This document shows, piece after piece, positions 51,666-60,349 of a DNA stretch of 64,000 nt (position 1 is its first letter; every line of letters begins with the position of its first letter). Below the pieces are notes generated by a model that saw only the letters and a list, made by a program, of their open reading frames with translations, ran no database searches and was not told the DNA's origin. A program made the position numbers and the translations under genes. Source of the stretch: Martinezella rhizogenes (GTDB lineage: Bacteria; Pseudomonadota; Alphaproteobacteria; Rhizobiales; Rhizobiaceae); the NCBI RefSeq assembly GCF_000799715.1, contig NZ_JUHG01000014.1, positions 62,001 to 126,000 on the forward strand. Direction: 5' to 3'.

Positions 51666-52937
51666 ATGAGCGCCATCGATTACGATATCAGGCCGACCGC
51701 GGCGGACGCCGAGGATGCGCCGCGCACGGGCGATATCGAGAACATGCGGCCGTTGCCGCGTATTTCCGTGCATGCCTTCTGCGAAAGCGAGCAGTTGCAC
51801 CAGGTCATGGACCGATGCGCCAATGACCGGCGCATGTCCAAAGTCAATCTCAGGATCACCGGCGGCAGCACGGCGGCGGCGGCAAACATGTTCGCCTCGA
51901 CGCCGACACCCAATCTGATCATCCTGGAAACCCGCGCCAATCCGCAGAACCTCCTGGCCGAGCTCGCGCCGCTCGCGGCCGTCTGCGATCCGACCACCAA
52001 GGTGGTGATCGTCGGCCATCACAACGATATCAGCCTTTATCGCGAGCTTATCCGCAATGGCATTTCCGAATATATCGTCCAGCCCGTGACCATGACCGAC
52101 ATCATGGCGGCGATGGCGGCGATTTTTGTCGATCCCGATGCCGAACCGATTGGCCGCAGCGTCGCCTTCATCGGCGCCAAGGGCGGGGTAGGGGCGTCCA
52201 CTATCGCGCATAATTGCGCCTTCGGCATTTCCAACCTGTTTTCGGTCGAGACCATTCTCGCCGATCTCGATCTGCCCTACGGCACGGCCAATATCGATTT
52301 CGACCAGGATCCGGCCCAGGGCATCGCCGAGGCGGTCTTCGCGCCGGAGCGTCTCGATGAGGTTTTCCTCGATCGGCTGCTGACCAAGTGCTCGCAGCAC
52401 CTGTCTCTGCTTGCGGCGCCCTCCATGCTCGATCGCGCCTATGATTTCGAAGGCCAGGCTTTTCAGCCGGTGCTCGACGTCCTGCAGCGCAGCGCGCCCA
52501 TAACCGTCCTCGACATGCCGCATATGTGGACGGAATGGACGCGCTCCGTGCTCTCGTCCGTCGACGAGGTCGTGATCTGCGCGGTGCCGGACCTTGCCAA
52601 TCTGCGCAACGCCAAGAACATGCTGGATGCGCTGCGCAAGCTGCGTCCCAACGACAAGGCGCCGCATCTCATCCTCAATCAGGTCGGCATGCCGAAGCGC
52701 CCGGAAATCGGCCCCTCGGAATTTTGCGAGCCGCTGGAGACCGACCCGATCGCCATCATTCCCTTCGACATCAACCTGTTCGGCAATGCCGCCAATAGCG
52801 GCCGGATGATTTCGGAAACTGACCCGAGGTCGCCGATCGCCGAAACCTTCTCGCAGATATCGCACATCGTTACAGGGCGCGTCGCGCTGAAGAAGGCAAA
52901 GAAAGGCGGCCTGCTCGGCCTCCTGAAACGGAAGTAA
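51666..52937 (+). CDS. cpaE: Flp pilus localisation ATPase CpaE/TadZ
   Basis: 423 aa. N-terminal atypical receiver-like domain (about 30-155) and a ParA/MinD-type P-loop domain beginning with GAKGGVGASTI (170-180); the deviant Walker A has Ala-Ser where GKT/GKS is usual. Later DLPYGTANIDF and TVLDMPHMWTEW for Walker A'/B. In related bacteria TadZ places the pilus apparatus at the pole. Confidence 0.93.
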   Translation: MSAIDYDIRPTAADAEDAPRTGDIENMRPLPRISVHAFCESEQLHQVMDRCANDRRMSKVNLRITGGSTAAAANMFASTPTPNLIILETRANPQNLLAELAPLAAVCDPTTKVVIVGHHNDISLYRELIRNGISEYIVQPVTMTDIMAAMAAIFVDPDAEPIGRSVAFIGAKGGVGASTIAHNCAFGISNLFSVETILADLDLPYGTANIDFDQDPAQGIAEAVFAPERLDEVFLDRLLTKCSQHLSLLAAPSMLDRAYDFEGQAFQPVLDVLQRSAPITVLDMPHMWTEWTRSVLSSVDEVVICAVPDLANLRNAKNMLDALRKLRPNDKAPHLILNQVGMPKRPEIGPSEFCEPLETDPIAIIPFDINLFGNAANSGRMISETDPRSPIAETFSQISHIVTGRVALKKAKKGGLLGLLKRK

Positions 52938-53019
52938 TTGTTTGATTTCGCATGACCGAATTGCAAAGGCGGTTCGCATTTTTCGGGGTCATGCGTCAGC
53001 GTAGAATTGGATCGACGGC

Positions 53020-54501
53020 ATGTTTGGCAGACGCGGAAATGAAGGTCCTGCAAAGAGCGGCGGCATAGCCCCTCCGCCGGCGCCGGCGCGTGCTCCATCC
53101 GCCGCGCCGCCCGCGACATCGACCATATTGGTCGAGCCGGCGCGCGAGGCCTCGCCGCAGCGCCAGCAGGTGCCGCCGCCGTCGATGCAGACGCCCACAC
53201 GCCGCCGGCCAGCCCGTACCGAGGAATATTACGACACCAAGTCGCAGGTCTTTGCCGCGCTGATCGATACGATCGACCTCTCGCAACTTTCCAAGCTCGA
53301 TGCCGAGGCGGCGCGCGAGGAAATCCGCGATATCGTCAACGACATCATCACCATCAAGAATTTCGCGATGTCGATCTCCGAGCAGGAGGAATTGCTCGAG
53401 GATATCTGCAACGACGTGCTCGGCTATGGCCCACTGGAGCCGTTGCTCGCTCGTGACGACATCGCCGATATCATGGTCAACGGCGCCGGCCAGACCTTCA
53501 TCGAAGTCGGCGGCAAAACGATCGAATCGGAGATCCGTTTCCGCGACAATGCCCAGCTTCTGTCCATCTGCCAGCGCATCGTCAGCCAGGTCGGCCGCCG
53601 CGTCGATGAATCGAGCCCGATCTGTGACGCCCGCCTGCCGGACGGATCGCGCGTCAACGTCATCGCGCCGCCGCTGTCGATCGATGGCCCGGTGCTCACC
53701 ATCCGTAAATTCAAGAAGGACAAGCTGACGCTCGACCAGCTCGTCCGCTTCGGCGCCATTACGCCGGAGGGTGCCACGCTCTTGCAGATCATCGGCCGCG
53801 TCCGCTGCAATATCGTCATTTCCGGTGGTACCGGCTCCGGCAAGACGACGCTGCTGAACTGCCTCACCAACTATATCGACCGCCATGAGCGCGTCATTAC
53901 CTGCGAGGACACGGCCGAACTGCAGCTGCAGCAGCCGCATGTCGTCCGCCTCGAAACCCGGCCGCCGAACATCGAGGGCGAGGGCGAGATCACCATGCGC
54001 GATCTCGTCAAGAACTGCCTGCGCATGCGTCCTGAACGCATCATCGTCGGCGAAGTGCGCGGACCGGAGGTCTTCGACCTGTTGCAGGCGATGAACACCG
54101 GTCATGACGGCTCCATGGGCACGCTCCACGCCAATACGCCACGCGAGTGCCTCAGCCGTATCGAATCGATGATCGCCATGGGCGGATACAGCCTGCCGGC
54201 AAAGACGGTCCGCGAGATCATCTCCACCTCCGTCGACGTGATCATCCAGGCCGCCCGCCTGCGTGACGGCTCGCGCCGCATCACGCAGATCACCGAGGTG
54301 ATCGGCATGGAAGGCGACGTGATCATCACCCAGGACCTGATGCGCTACGAAATGGAGGGCGAGGACGCCAACGGCCGTATCATCGGCCGGCACATGTCGA
54401 CCGGCGTCGGCAAGCCGCATTTCTGGGACCGCGCCCGCTACTACAACGAGGAAAAGCGCCTGGCGGCGGCGCTCGACGAGATGGAAAACAACTCGAAATA
54501 G
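53020..54501 (+). CDS. cpaF: Flp pilus assembly ATPase CpaF/TadA
   Basis: 493 aa hexameric secretion ATPase. Pro-rich disordered N-tail (about 1-65), N-terminal domain, then Walker A GGTGSGKTT (269-277), Asp box ITCEDTAELQLQQPHVVRLE, Walker B IIVGEVRGPEVFD and His box TGHDGSMGTLHANTPRE. Drives pilus extension and, in Tad systems, retraction. 82 bases after cpaE. Confidence 0.97.
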   Translation: MFGRRGNEGPAKSGGIAPPPAPARAPSAAPPATSTILVEPAREASPQRQQVPPPSMQTPTRRRPARTEEYYDTKSQVFAALIDTIDLSQLSKLDAEAAREEIRDIVNDIITIKNFAMSISEQEELLEDICNDVLGYGPLEPLLARDDIADIMVNGAGQTFIEVGGKTIESEIRFRDNAQLLSICQRIVSQVGRRVDESSPICDARLPDGSRVNVIAPPLSIDGPVLTIRKFKKDKLTLDQLVRFGAITPEGATLLQIIGRVRCNIVISGGTGSGKTTLLNCLTNYIDRHERVITCEDTAELQLQQPHVVRLETRPPNIEGEGEITMRDLVKNCLRMRPERIIVGEVRGPEVFDLLQAMNTGHDGSMGTLHANTPRECLSRIESMIAMGGYSLPAKTVREIISTSVDVIIQAARLRDGSRRITQITEVIGMEGDVIITQDLMRYEMEGEDANGRIIGRHMSTGVGKPHFWDRARYYNEEKRLAAALDEMENNSK

Positions 54502-54511
54502 GACTTTCCCG

Positions 54512-55519
54512 ATGTTCGGTGTCGATCCGGTGGTGCTTTTGATTGTCGTGCTCGCAGCCGTTTCGGCGGCGGCGGTCTGCTATGGCATCCTCTATTCCCG
54601 GATCGAGGCGCAGAAGAAGACGGACAGCCGCGTTAGCCGGGTCAAGGCGGCCGAAAGTGATCGCACCAAGGTCAAGGCGGCGCGCGACCGCGTGCAGGAA
54701 ATGTCGAAGCGCCGCAAATCGGTGCAGGACACGCTCAAGGATCTGGAGAAGCGCCAGGTCGAGAACACCAAGAAGAAGCAGTCGTTGAAGGCGCGCCTCG
54801 TGCAAGCCGGCCTGTCGCTGACGCCGGCGCGCTTCTATCTCTTCAGCGTCCTGTTCGGCCTTTTCGTCATGGTCGTCGCCTTCCTTTTCGGTGCGCCGCT
54901 CCCCGTCATCGCCGGTCTGCCCTTCGCCGCCGCCTTCGGACTGCCGCGCTGGGTCGTCGGCTTCCTCATCAAGCGCCGGCAGAACAAGTTCCTGGAGGAG
55001 TTTCCGAACGCGCTCGATCTCATCACCCGCTCGATCCGCTCCGGCCTGCCGCTCAACGACGCCGTGCGCCTTGTGGCGAGCGAGGCGCGCGAGCCGGTCA
55101 AGTCCGAGTTCCGCAGAGTGGTCGAAACACAGCAGGTCGGGCTTAGCATGACGGATGCCTGTGCGCGCATGAACAATCACATGCCGCTACAGGAGGTGAA
55201 CTTTTTCTCGATCGTCATCGCCATCCAGGCGCAGGCGGGCGGCAATCTCTCCGAAGCGCTGGGCAATCTGGCGAAGGTGCTGCGCGAGCGCAAGAAAATG
55301 AAGGCGAAGGTGGTGGCGCTGTCGATGGAGGCCAAGGCATCTGCCGTCATCATCGGCGCGCTGCCCTTCATCGTCATGCTGCTCGTCTACCTGACATCGC
55401 CGCAATACATGATGATCCTGTTCACCGATCCGCGCGGCCACCTGATCATGGGAGCCGCCGGCATCTGGATGTCGGCCGGCGTCTACATCATGCGCCAAAT
55501 GGTCAATTTCGACATCTGA
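54512..55519 (+). CDS. tadB: Flp pilus platform protein TadB
   Basis: 335 aa inner-membrane platform protein. N-terminal helix, a charged coiled-coil stretch (about 30-95, many Lys/Glu/Arg), two helices at about 105-150, the T2SSF domain (FLEEFPNALDLITRSIRSGLPLNDAVRLVASE) and C-terminal helices. Paired with TadC. Confidence 0.95.
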   Translation: MFGVDPVVLLIVVLAAVSAAAVCYGILYSRIEAQKKTDSRVSRVKAAESDRTKVKAARDRVQEMSKRRKSVQDTLKDLEKRQVENTKKKQSLKARLVQAGLSLTPARFYLFSVLFGLFVMVVAFLFGAPLPVIAGLPFAAAFGLPRWVVGFLIKRRQNKFLEEFPNALDLITRSIRSGLPLNDAVRLVASEAREPVKSEFRRVVETQQVGLSMTDACARMNNHMPLQEVNFFSIVIAIQAQAGGNLSEALGNLAKVLRERKKMKAKVVALSMEAKASAVIIGALPFIVMLLVYLTSPQYMMILFTDPRGHLIMGAAGIWMSAGVYIMRQMVNFDI

Positions 55520-55539
55520 TCGGAAGGAAAGACACAGAC

Positions 55540-56517
55540 ATGGCCGATATTGCCGCCAAGCTGACCGATCCGGGCACGATCCTTGCCGTTTTCGTGGCGA
55601 TTGCTGTCTTTGCCACATTCTATACGATTGCCGTGCCCTTCCTCGAGCGCGGCGATCTCAACAAGCGCATGAAGGCGGTCTCCACAGAGCGCGAGCAGAT
55701 CCGTGCCCGCGAACGCGCTAGGCTGAACACGGACGGCGGCAAGGCGACGCTGCGCAGCCAGAACAACAAGAACGTTCGCCAGATCGTCGAGCGCTTCAAT
55801 CTGCGCAATGCGCTGGTCGATACCAACACCGTCAATCGCCTGCGCGCCGCCGGCCTGCGCTCGGAAAACGCGCTGAACATGTTCCTGGTGGCGCGCTTCC
55901 TGCTGCCATTTCTGTTTCTGGCCGTCGCCGTCTTCCTGGTTTTCGGCCTTGGCTATTTCGCCGCCAAGCCCTTCGCATTCCGCCTTCTCGGCGTCATCGG
56001 CACCGCCTATCTCGGTTTCTACTCACCGAATATCTACATTTCCAACCGGGTGACGAAACGGCAGAAATCCATCAAGCGCGCCTGGCCGGATGCACTCGAC
56101 CTGATGCTGATCTGCGTGGAATCGGGCATCTCCATCGAGGCCGGCATGCGCCGTGTTTCCGAGGAAATGGCGGAGCAATCGCCAGCGCTTGCCGAGGAAA
56201 TGGTGCTGACCACGGCGGAACTCTCCTTCCTGCAGGAGCGTCGCACCGCCTTCGACAATCTCGCCGCCCGTACCCAGATCGAAATCGTCAAATCGGTGAC
56301 GCAAGCCCTGATCCAGGCGGAACGCTATGGCACGCCCGTCTCGCAGGCACTGCGCGTTCTGGCGCAGGAAGGCCGTGACGAGCGCATGAACGAAGCGGAA
56401 AAGAAGGCGGCCGCCCTGCCGCCGAAACTGACCGTGCCGATGATCGTCTTCTTCCTGCCCGTCCTCATGGCCGTCATCCTCGGCCCGGCCATCATCCAGG
56501 TGATGGATAAGTTCTGA
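55540..56517 (+). CDS. tadC: Flp pilus platform protein TadC
   Basis: 325 aa, second T2SSF platform protein: SIKRAWPDALDLMLICVESGISIEAGMRRVSEEM, then ELSFLQERRTAFDNLAARTQIEIVKSVTQALIQAERYGTPVSQALRVLAQEGR and a C-terminal helix ending LPVLMAVILGPAIIQVM. Last gene of the plus-strand tad operon; GGAAGG ribosome-binding site. Confidence 0.95.
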   Translation: MADIAAKLTDPGTILAVFVAIAVFATFYTIAVPFLERGDLNKRMKAVSTEREQIRARERARLNTDGGKATLRSQNNKNVRQIVERFNLRNALVDTNTVNRLRAAGLRSENALNMFLVARFLLPFLFLAVAVFLVFGLGYFAAKPFAFRLLGVIGTAYLGFYSPNIYISNRVTKRQKSIKRAWPDALDLMLICVESGISIEAGMRRVSEEMAEQSPALAEEMVLTTAELSFLQERRTAFDNLAARTQIEIVKSVTQALIQAERYGTPVSQALRVLAQEGRDERMNEAEKKAAALPPKLTVPMIVFFLPVLMAVILGPAIIQVMDKF

Positions 56518-56663
56518 TGGGGTGACACTTGTCGCCGGCACGGAAGGTGGCTACTCTCCGATCAGCGTTGCAGGCGGCGTGAGATGGAGAATTTCATCAA
56601 GGAGGTGCGGTATGAGCCGCGCCCGCTGCCCGGCAGATTTTCAGTGATTTCGGGAGGTGCCGC

Positions 56664-57308
56664 ATGTCATCCTTAGCTATATTTTTCACCATCATTGCCG
56701 CCGTTCTCATTGGTGCGGTCAGCCCTGGACCAAGTTTTGTCCTGGTGTCCCGTATCGCCGTTTCCCGCTCGCGTCAGGCTGGCTTGGCCGCTGCCTTCGG
56801 CATGGGAACGGGCAGCGTCATTTTCGCGACACTGGCTCTGTTCGGCCTCAGCGCGCTGCTGATGCAGGTCGAATGGCTGTATCTCGCCCTCAAGGTCGCA
56901 GGCGGCCTCTATCTGATCTATATCGGCATTCGCATTTGGCGCGGCGCAGCGCAGGATCTCGCCCTTGACGCGCCGGCATCGCCAGCCGGAGCGAGCGTCG
57001 CGCGCAATTACTGGTTCGCGCTCGGCGCGCAGCTCAGCAATCCCAAGACCGCGATCTTTTATGGCAGTATCTTTGCCGCACTTCTCCCGGCGCAGCCCGC
57101 TCTCTGGCTGCTGCTCGCGCTGCCGCCGGCGGTCTTTGCGATCGAGGTGGGCTGGTACACGGTGGTGACGCTGGCCTTTTCGTCGAACCGCCCGCGCGCG
57201 CTTTATCTCGGGTCAAAGCTCTGGATCGACCGGGTGGCGGGCGCTGTCATTGGTGCTCTCGGCGCCCGGCTGGTGAGCGAAGGCCTGCCAAGGCACATCT
57301 GGCGCTGA
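56664..57308 (+). CDS. LysE-family amino-acid/metabolite exporter
   Basis: 214 aa with about six helices and the LysE/RhtB pattern: GAVSPGPSFVLVSRIAVSRSRQAGLAAAFGMGTGSV near the N-terminus and NPKTAIFYGSIFAALLP in the middle. GGGAGGTGC ribosome-binding site. It sits 146 bases after tadC and converges on tadD, splitting that gene from the rest of the tad locus; no role in pilus assembly is expected. Confidence 0.9.
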   Translation: MSSLAIFFTIIAAVLIGAVSPGPSFVLVSRIAVSRSRQAGLAAAFGMGTGSVIFATLALFGLSALLMQVEWLYLALKVAGGLYLIYIGIRIWRGAAQDLALDAPASPAGASVARNYWFALGAQLSNPKTAIFYGSIFAALLPAQPALWLLLALPPAVFAIEVGWYTVVTLAFSSNRPRALYLGSKLWIDRVAGAVIGALGARLVSEGLPRHIWR

Positions 57309-57312
57309 AGCC

Positions 57313-58140
57313 TTAGTTGATCGCTTTTTTCGTATTGTCGCTGGCGGCGAGTTTCTGCCAGGAATTTTGTTGCGCCAGCATGCCGCGCAGATAGGCCACA
57401 TTGGCATCGGCCTGCTGCTGCGTCAGCTCCTGGCGGGCGATCTGCTCGGCCTCGGGAAAGCGACCCTGCAGCCCGACGACGAGGGCCAGGTTCTGGCGCA
57501 CGCGGCTATCTGCTGTCGGCTGGCCGCCGGCGGAGCGTAGATAGCTTTCGGCGGTCTTGAGGTCGCCGGTCAGCACATAGGACATGCCGAGATTGGAAAG
57601 GATGGACGGCTCGTTCGGGGCAAGCACCAACGCATCGCGATATTTGCCACGCGCTTCGTTCGAGCGGCCGAGCTGGTCGAGGATCGCGCCTTCGGCCGAG
57701 ACCAGCCGCCAGTCCGGACGATCCGGCAGCTGCGCGCGGTCGATGGTTGCGAGCGCCTCTTGCAGTTGGCCCGCCGCCGCCTGGGCCTTGCCGTAGGCGG
57801 CCAGCACGCCGCGGTCGCTCGGATGGTTGATTGCCACCTGCTGCATGACGGCGAGCGCCTGTTCGTTGCGGCCGGTCATGCGCAGCACGTTGGCGTAGTT
57901 GACGCCGGTGTCGCGGTCCTTCGGATTGGCGTCGTAGGCCTTGCCGAGGGAAAGGGTCGCCCGGGCGAGGTCGGCGCTGTCCATCTCGTCGACCGGCTTC
58001 GACATCGTCGGGATCGATCCGGTCGTCATCTTGTCCTTGCCCGTCGTTGAGCAGCTCGCCAGCGCCAGCGCCAGAAGAGCTGCCGATGCGCCGCGGAAAA
58101 GGAAAGTCTTGAGTGAAGACGTGGTGGAGGCGGCGGACAT
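57313..58140 (-). CDS. tadD: TadD-like TPR lipoprotein
   Basis: 275 aa. Signal sequence with lipobox LASC (Cys30), then tetratricopeptide repeats from about 55 to 240 (DTGVNYANVLRMTGRNEQALAVMQQ, GVLAAYGKAQAAAGQLQEALATIDRAQ, AILDQLGRSNEARGKYRDALVLAPNEPSILSNLGMSYVLTGDLKTAESYLR). TadD is the outer-membrane pilotin of Tad secretins. Convergent with the LysE gene; divergent from the aminopeptidase, and TTAACC elements lie in the shared upstream region. Confidence 0.9.
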   Translation of the reverse strand: MSAASTTSSLKTFLFRGASAALLALALASCSTTGKDKMTTGSIPTMSKPVDEMDSADLARATLSLGKAYDANPKDRDTGVNYANVLRMTGRNEQALAVMQQVAINHPSDRGVLAAYGKAQAAAGQLQEALATIDRAQLPDRPDWRLVSAEGAILDQLGRSNEARGKYRDALVLAPNEPSILSNLGMSYVLTGDLKTAESYLRSAGGQPTADSRVRQNLALVVGLQGRFPEAEQIARQELTQQQADANVAYLRGMLAQQNSWQKLAASDNTKKAIN

Positions 58141-58230
58141 GTCCCTATCCCTGAATGTCAGAGTCCTGCGTCTGGCCTCAAATCGGAACAGGGAAAGGTT
58201 TGACGCAATGTTCGCTCCAGCAATAATCTG

Positions 58231-58253
58231 TTAACCCTAACAGACAGTTAACC
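58231..58253. promoter_or_regulatory. Two TTAACC elements upstream of tadD
   Basis: TTAACCC at 58231 and TTAACCAATG at 58248, 17 bases apart, in the 147-base divergent region between tadD and the aminopeptidase gene. CtrA-like in form, in the same company as the motifs near pilA and cpaB. Confidence 0.4.
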
Positions 58254-58287
58254 AATGATTCCCTGAAATGACCGCCAAAGGATAGTC

Positions 58288-59679
58288 ATGGCCCCCTATC
58301 AGTACATCGAGCGTGCAACGCCGTTCAATTCGAAGGGTGGCGCGACGCTGCCGATCTTCGCCGTTACCCCGGCGCATATAGAGACCGGCACCATCGATCC
58401 GATCGCGCTCGATTGGGCACGCAAGGCCGGCTACAGGGCGGAAAGCGGATCGCTACTGCTGATCCCGACGGCCGAGGGCCATCTCGGCGGCGCGCTGTTC
58501 GGCCTCGGCTCCAACCCCTCGGAACAGCCGTTCCTCACCGGCAAGCTGGCGCGATCGCTGCCGGCCGGCGAGTGGCATATCGAGACCGCGCCGCTGACGG
58601 CCAACCGGCTCTCGTTAGGCTTCGGCCTCGGCAGCTACCGCTTCGACCGTTACAAGTCGGAAAAGGCGGCCGGTCCCACACTGATGATCCCGCGCGACGC
58701 CGATGCCGCTGATATCAAGCGGCAGCTCGCCGGCGTCTTCCTTGCCCGCGACCTCATCAATACGCCGACCAACGACATGGGCCCGGAACAGCTCGAGGCC
58801 GCCTTCAGGGCACTCGCCGAGTACTACAAGGCGGAAATGTCCGTCATCATCGGCGACGATCTCCTGAAGGAGAATTTTCCGCTGGTGCACACCGTCGGCC
58901 GCGCCAGCGCCGATGCGCCGCGCCTCCTGGAATTGCGCTGGGGCAAGAAGGGCCATCGCCGCATCACGTTGGTCGGCAAGGGCGTCTGCTTCGATACCGG
59001 CGGCCTCGACATCAAGCCGGCCTCCTCGATGCTGCTGATGAAGAAGGACATGGGCGGTGCCGCCAATGTCATGGGCCTGGCGCTGATGATCATGGACGCC
59101 AAGCTCAAGGTCGACCTGCGCGTCATCGTTCCCGTCGTCGAAAACTCGATTTCCGCCAATGCCTTCCGCCCCGGCGACATCTACCGGAGCCGCAAGGGAT
59201 TGACGGTGCAGATCGACAATACCGATGCCGAGGGTCGGTTGATCCTCGCCGATGCGCTCGCCTATGCCGATGAAGACGCGCCGGACCTGATGATCGACAT
59301 GGCGACGCTGACGGGGGCTGCCCGCGTCGCGCTCGGCCCAGACCTGCCGCCCTTCTTCACCGACGACAACGATCTCGCCCGCGACCTCACCGAGGCGAGT
59401 CTGGAGACCGACGATCCGCTCTGGCGCCTGCCGCTCTATAATGGCTACGACAAGGATATCCGCGCCAAATTCGCCGATATCACCAACGCCCCCTCCGGCG
59501 GCATGGCCGGCTCGATCACGGCGGCACTGTTCCTGCGTCGCTTTGTCACGAAGACCCCGAGCTGGGTGCATTTCGACATCTACGGCTGGGCCCAGAACGA
59601 GCGTCCTCATTCGCCGGGCGGCGGCGAGGCGCAGGCGATCCGGGCGCTGTATCACCATATTCGGGAGAGCGTGCGGTAA
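58288..59679 (+). CDS. M17-family leucyl aminopeptidase
   Basis: 463 aa dinuclear zinc aminopeptidase. C-terminal catalytic domain with VGKGVCFDTGGLDIKPASSMLLMKKDMGGA (Lys253 and Asp236-type metal ligands) and the family signature NTDAEGRL (311-318). The N-terminal domain is divergent from PepA, so this is probably the shorter PepB-like rhizobial variant. Cytosolic, peptide turnover. Start ATG at 58288. Confidence 0.93.
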   Translation: MAPYQYIERATPFNSKGGATLPIFAVTPAHIETGTIDPIALDWARKAGYRAESGSLLLIPTAEGHLGGALFGLGSNPSEQPFLTGKLARSLPAGEWHIETAPLTANRLSLGFGLGSYRFDRYKSEKAAGPTLMIPRDADAADIKRQLAGVFLARDLINTPTNDMGPEQLEAAFRALAEYYKAEMSVIIGDDLLKENFPLVHTVGRASADAPRLLELRWGKKGHRRITLVGKGVCFDTGGLDIKPASSMLLMKKDMGGAANVMGLALMIMDAKLKVDLRVIVPVVENSISANAFRPGDIYRSRKGLTVQIDNTDAEGRLILADALAYADEDAPDLMIDMATLTGAARVALGPDLPPFFTDDNDLARDLTEASLETDDPLWRLPLYNGYDKDIRAKFADITNAPSGGMAGSITAALFLRRFVTKTPSWVHFDIYGWAQNERPHSPGGGEAQAIRALYHHIRESVR

Positions 59680-59981
59680 GGCACTATCGTTCCCTCTCCC
59701 CGCAATGCGGGGAGAGGGCTAGGGTGAGGGGCCAGGTACAAGGATGCGACAGCGCCGGACTGGCCTGACCGTCACCAATAATCGATCCGAGAAGACGGTG
59801 ACTCTCGTCTTGCGGCCGCTTCCGAGAAAGCCCCTCATCCGTGCCCTCGACATTTCTCTTCGCTCAATGTCTCGGTCCCACCTTCTCCCCGCATTGCGGG
59901 GAGAAGGATTGGAATAAATCAGTTCTTGAATCCGCCACGATCTTGGCGGAAACTGAAACGGTAGCGTAACGATCTCCGGGG
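59680..59981. repeat. RIME-like inverted pair of GC palindromes
   Basis: Two 27-base palindromes: stem CCCTCTCCCCGCA/TGCGGGGAGAGGG at 59692-59718 and CCTTCTCCCCGCA/TGCGGGGAGAAGG at 59881-59907, in opposite orientation (each followed, in its own direction, by GGTGAGGGGC or GATGAGGGGC at 59723-59732 and 59833-59842). This is the form of the small intergenic mosaic elements common in rhizobia. No gene in the interval; the two hairpins may also end transcription of the aminopeptidase gene. Confidence 0.75.
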
Positions 59982-60338
59982 TTGCCTTTGCCGCTTGAAC
60001 TCTCTGCCTCGCAGGCTCTCGGCCTCTGGCATGGCGTGGCGCTCGAACAAGTGCGCCGCGAGGATCATGATTTGACCCTGCGGCAGACAACAATCCTCCT
60101 GCAGATCTATCTCGTCCCGCCGCCGCATACCGTGCGCGGGCTTGCCGCGACGCTCGGCGTCACCAAGCCGGTCATTACGCGCGCGCTCGATACCATGGGC
60201 GAGATGGGGCTGGTCGACCGCGTGCGCGACGACCGCGATCGTCGCAATGTTATCATCAAGCGCACGGTAACCGGCGCGCTCTATCTCGAAAAGCTCGGTG
60301 ATCTCGTCATCGCGCAAGGCCGTAAACTATCAGTCTAG
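59982..60338 (+). CDS. MarR-family transcriptional regulator
   Basis: 118 aa, short for the family because the C-terminal dimerisation helix is brief. Winged helix at about 45-90 (TVRGLAATLGVTKPVITRALDTMGEMGLVDRVRDDRDRRNVII). No ATG is in frame at the N-terminus; I use TTG at 59982, and TTG at 59988, six bases after GGGG, is equally possible. Eleven bases upstream of the NlpC/P60 gene and probably co-transcribed. Confidence 0.82.
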   Translation: MPLPLELSASQALGLWHGVALEQVRREDHDLTLRQTTILLQIYLVPPPHTVRGLAATLGVTKPVITRALDTMGEMGLVDRVRDDRDRRNVIIKRTVTGALYLEKLGDLVIAQGRKLSV

Positions 60339-60349
60339 GAACCATCGTC

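Noticed and set aside
51615..52979. Minus-strand open frame of 454 codons antisense to cpaE
   Set aside because: Mirror of the CpaE reading frame in GC-rich DNA; composition typical of shadow frames.
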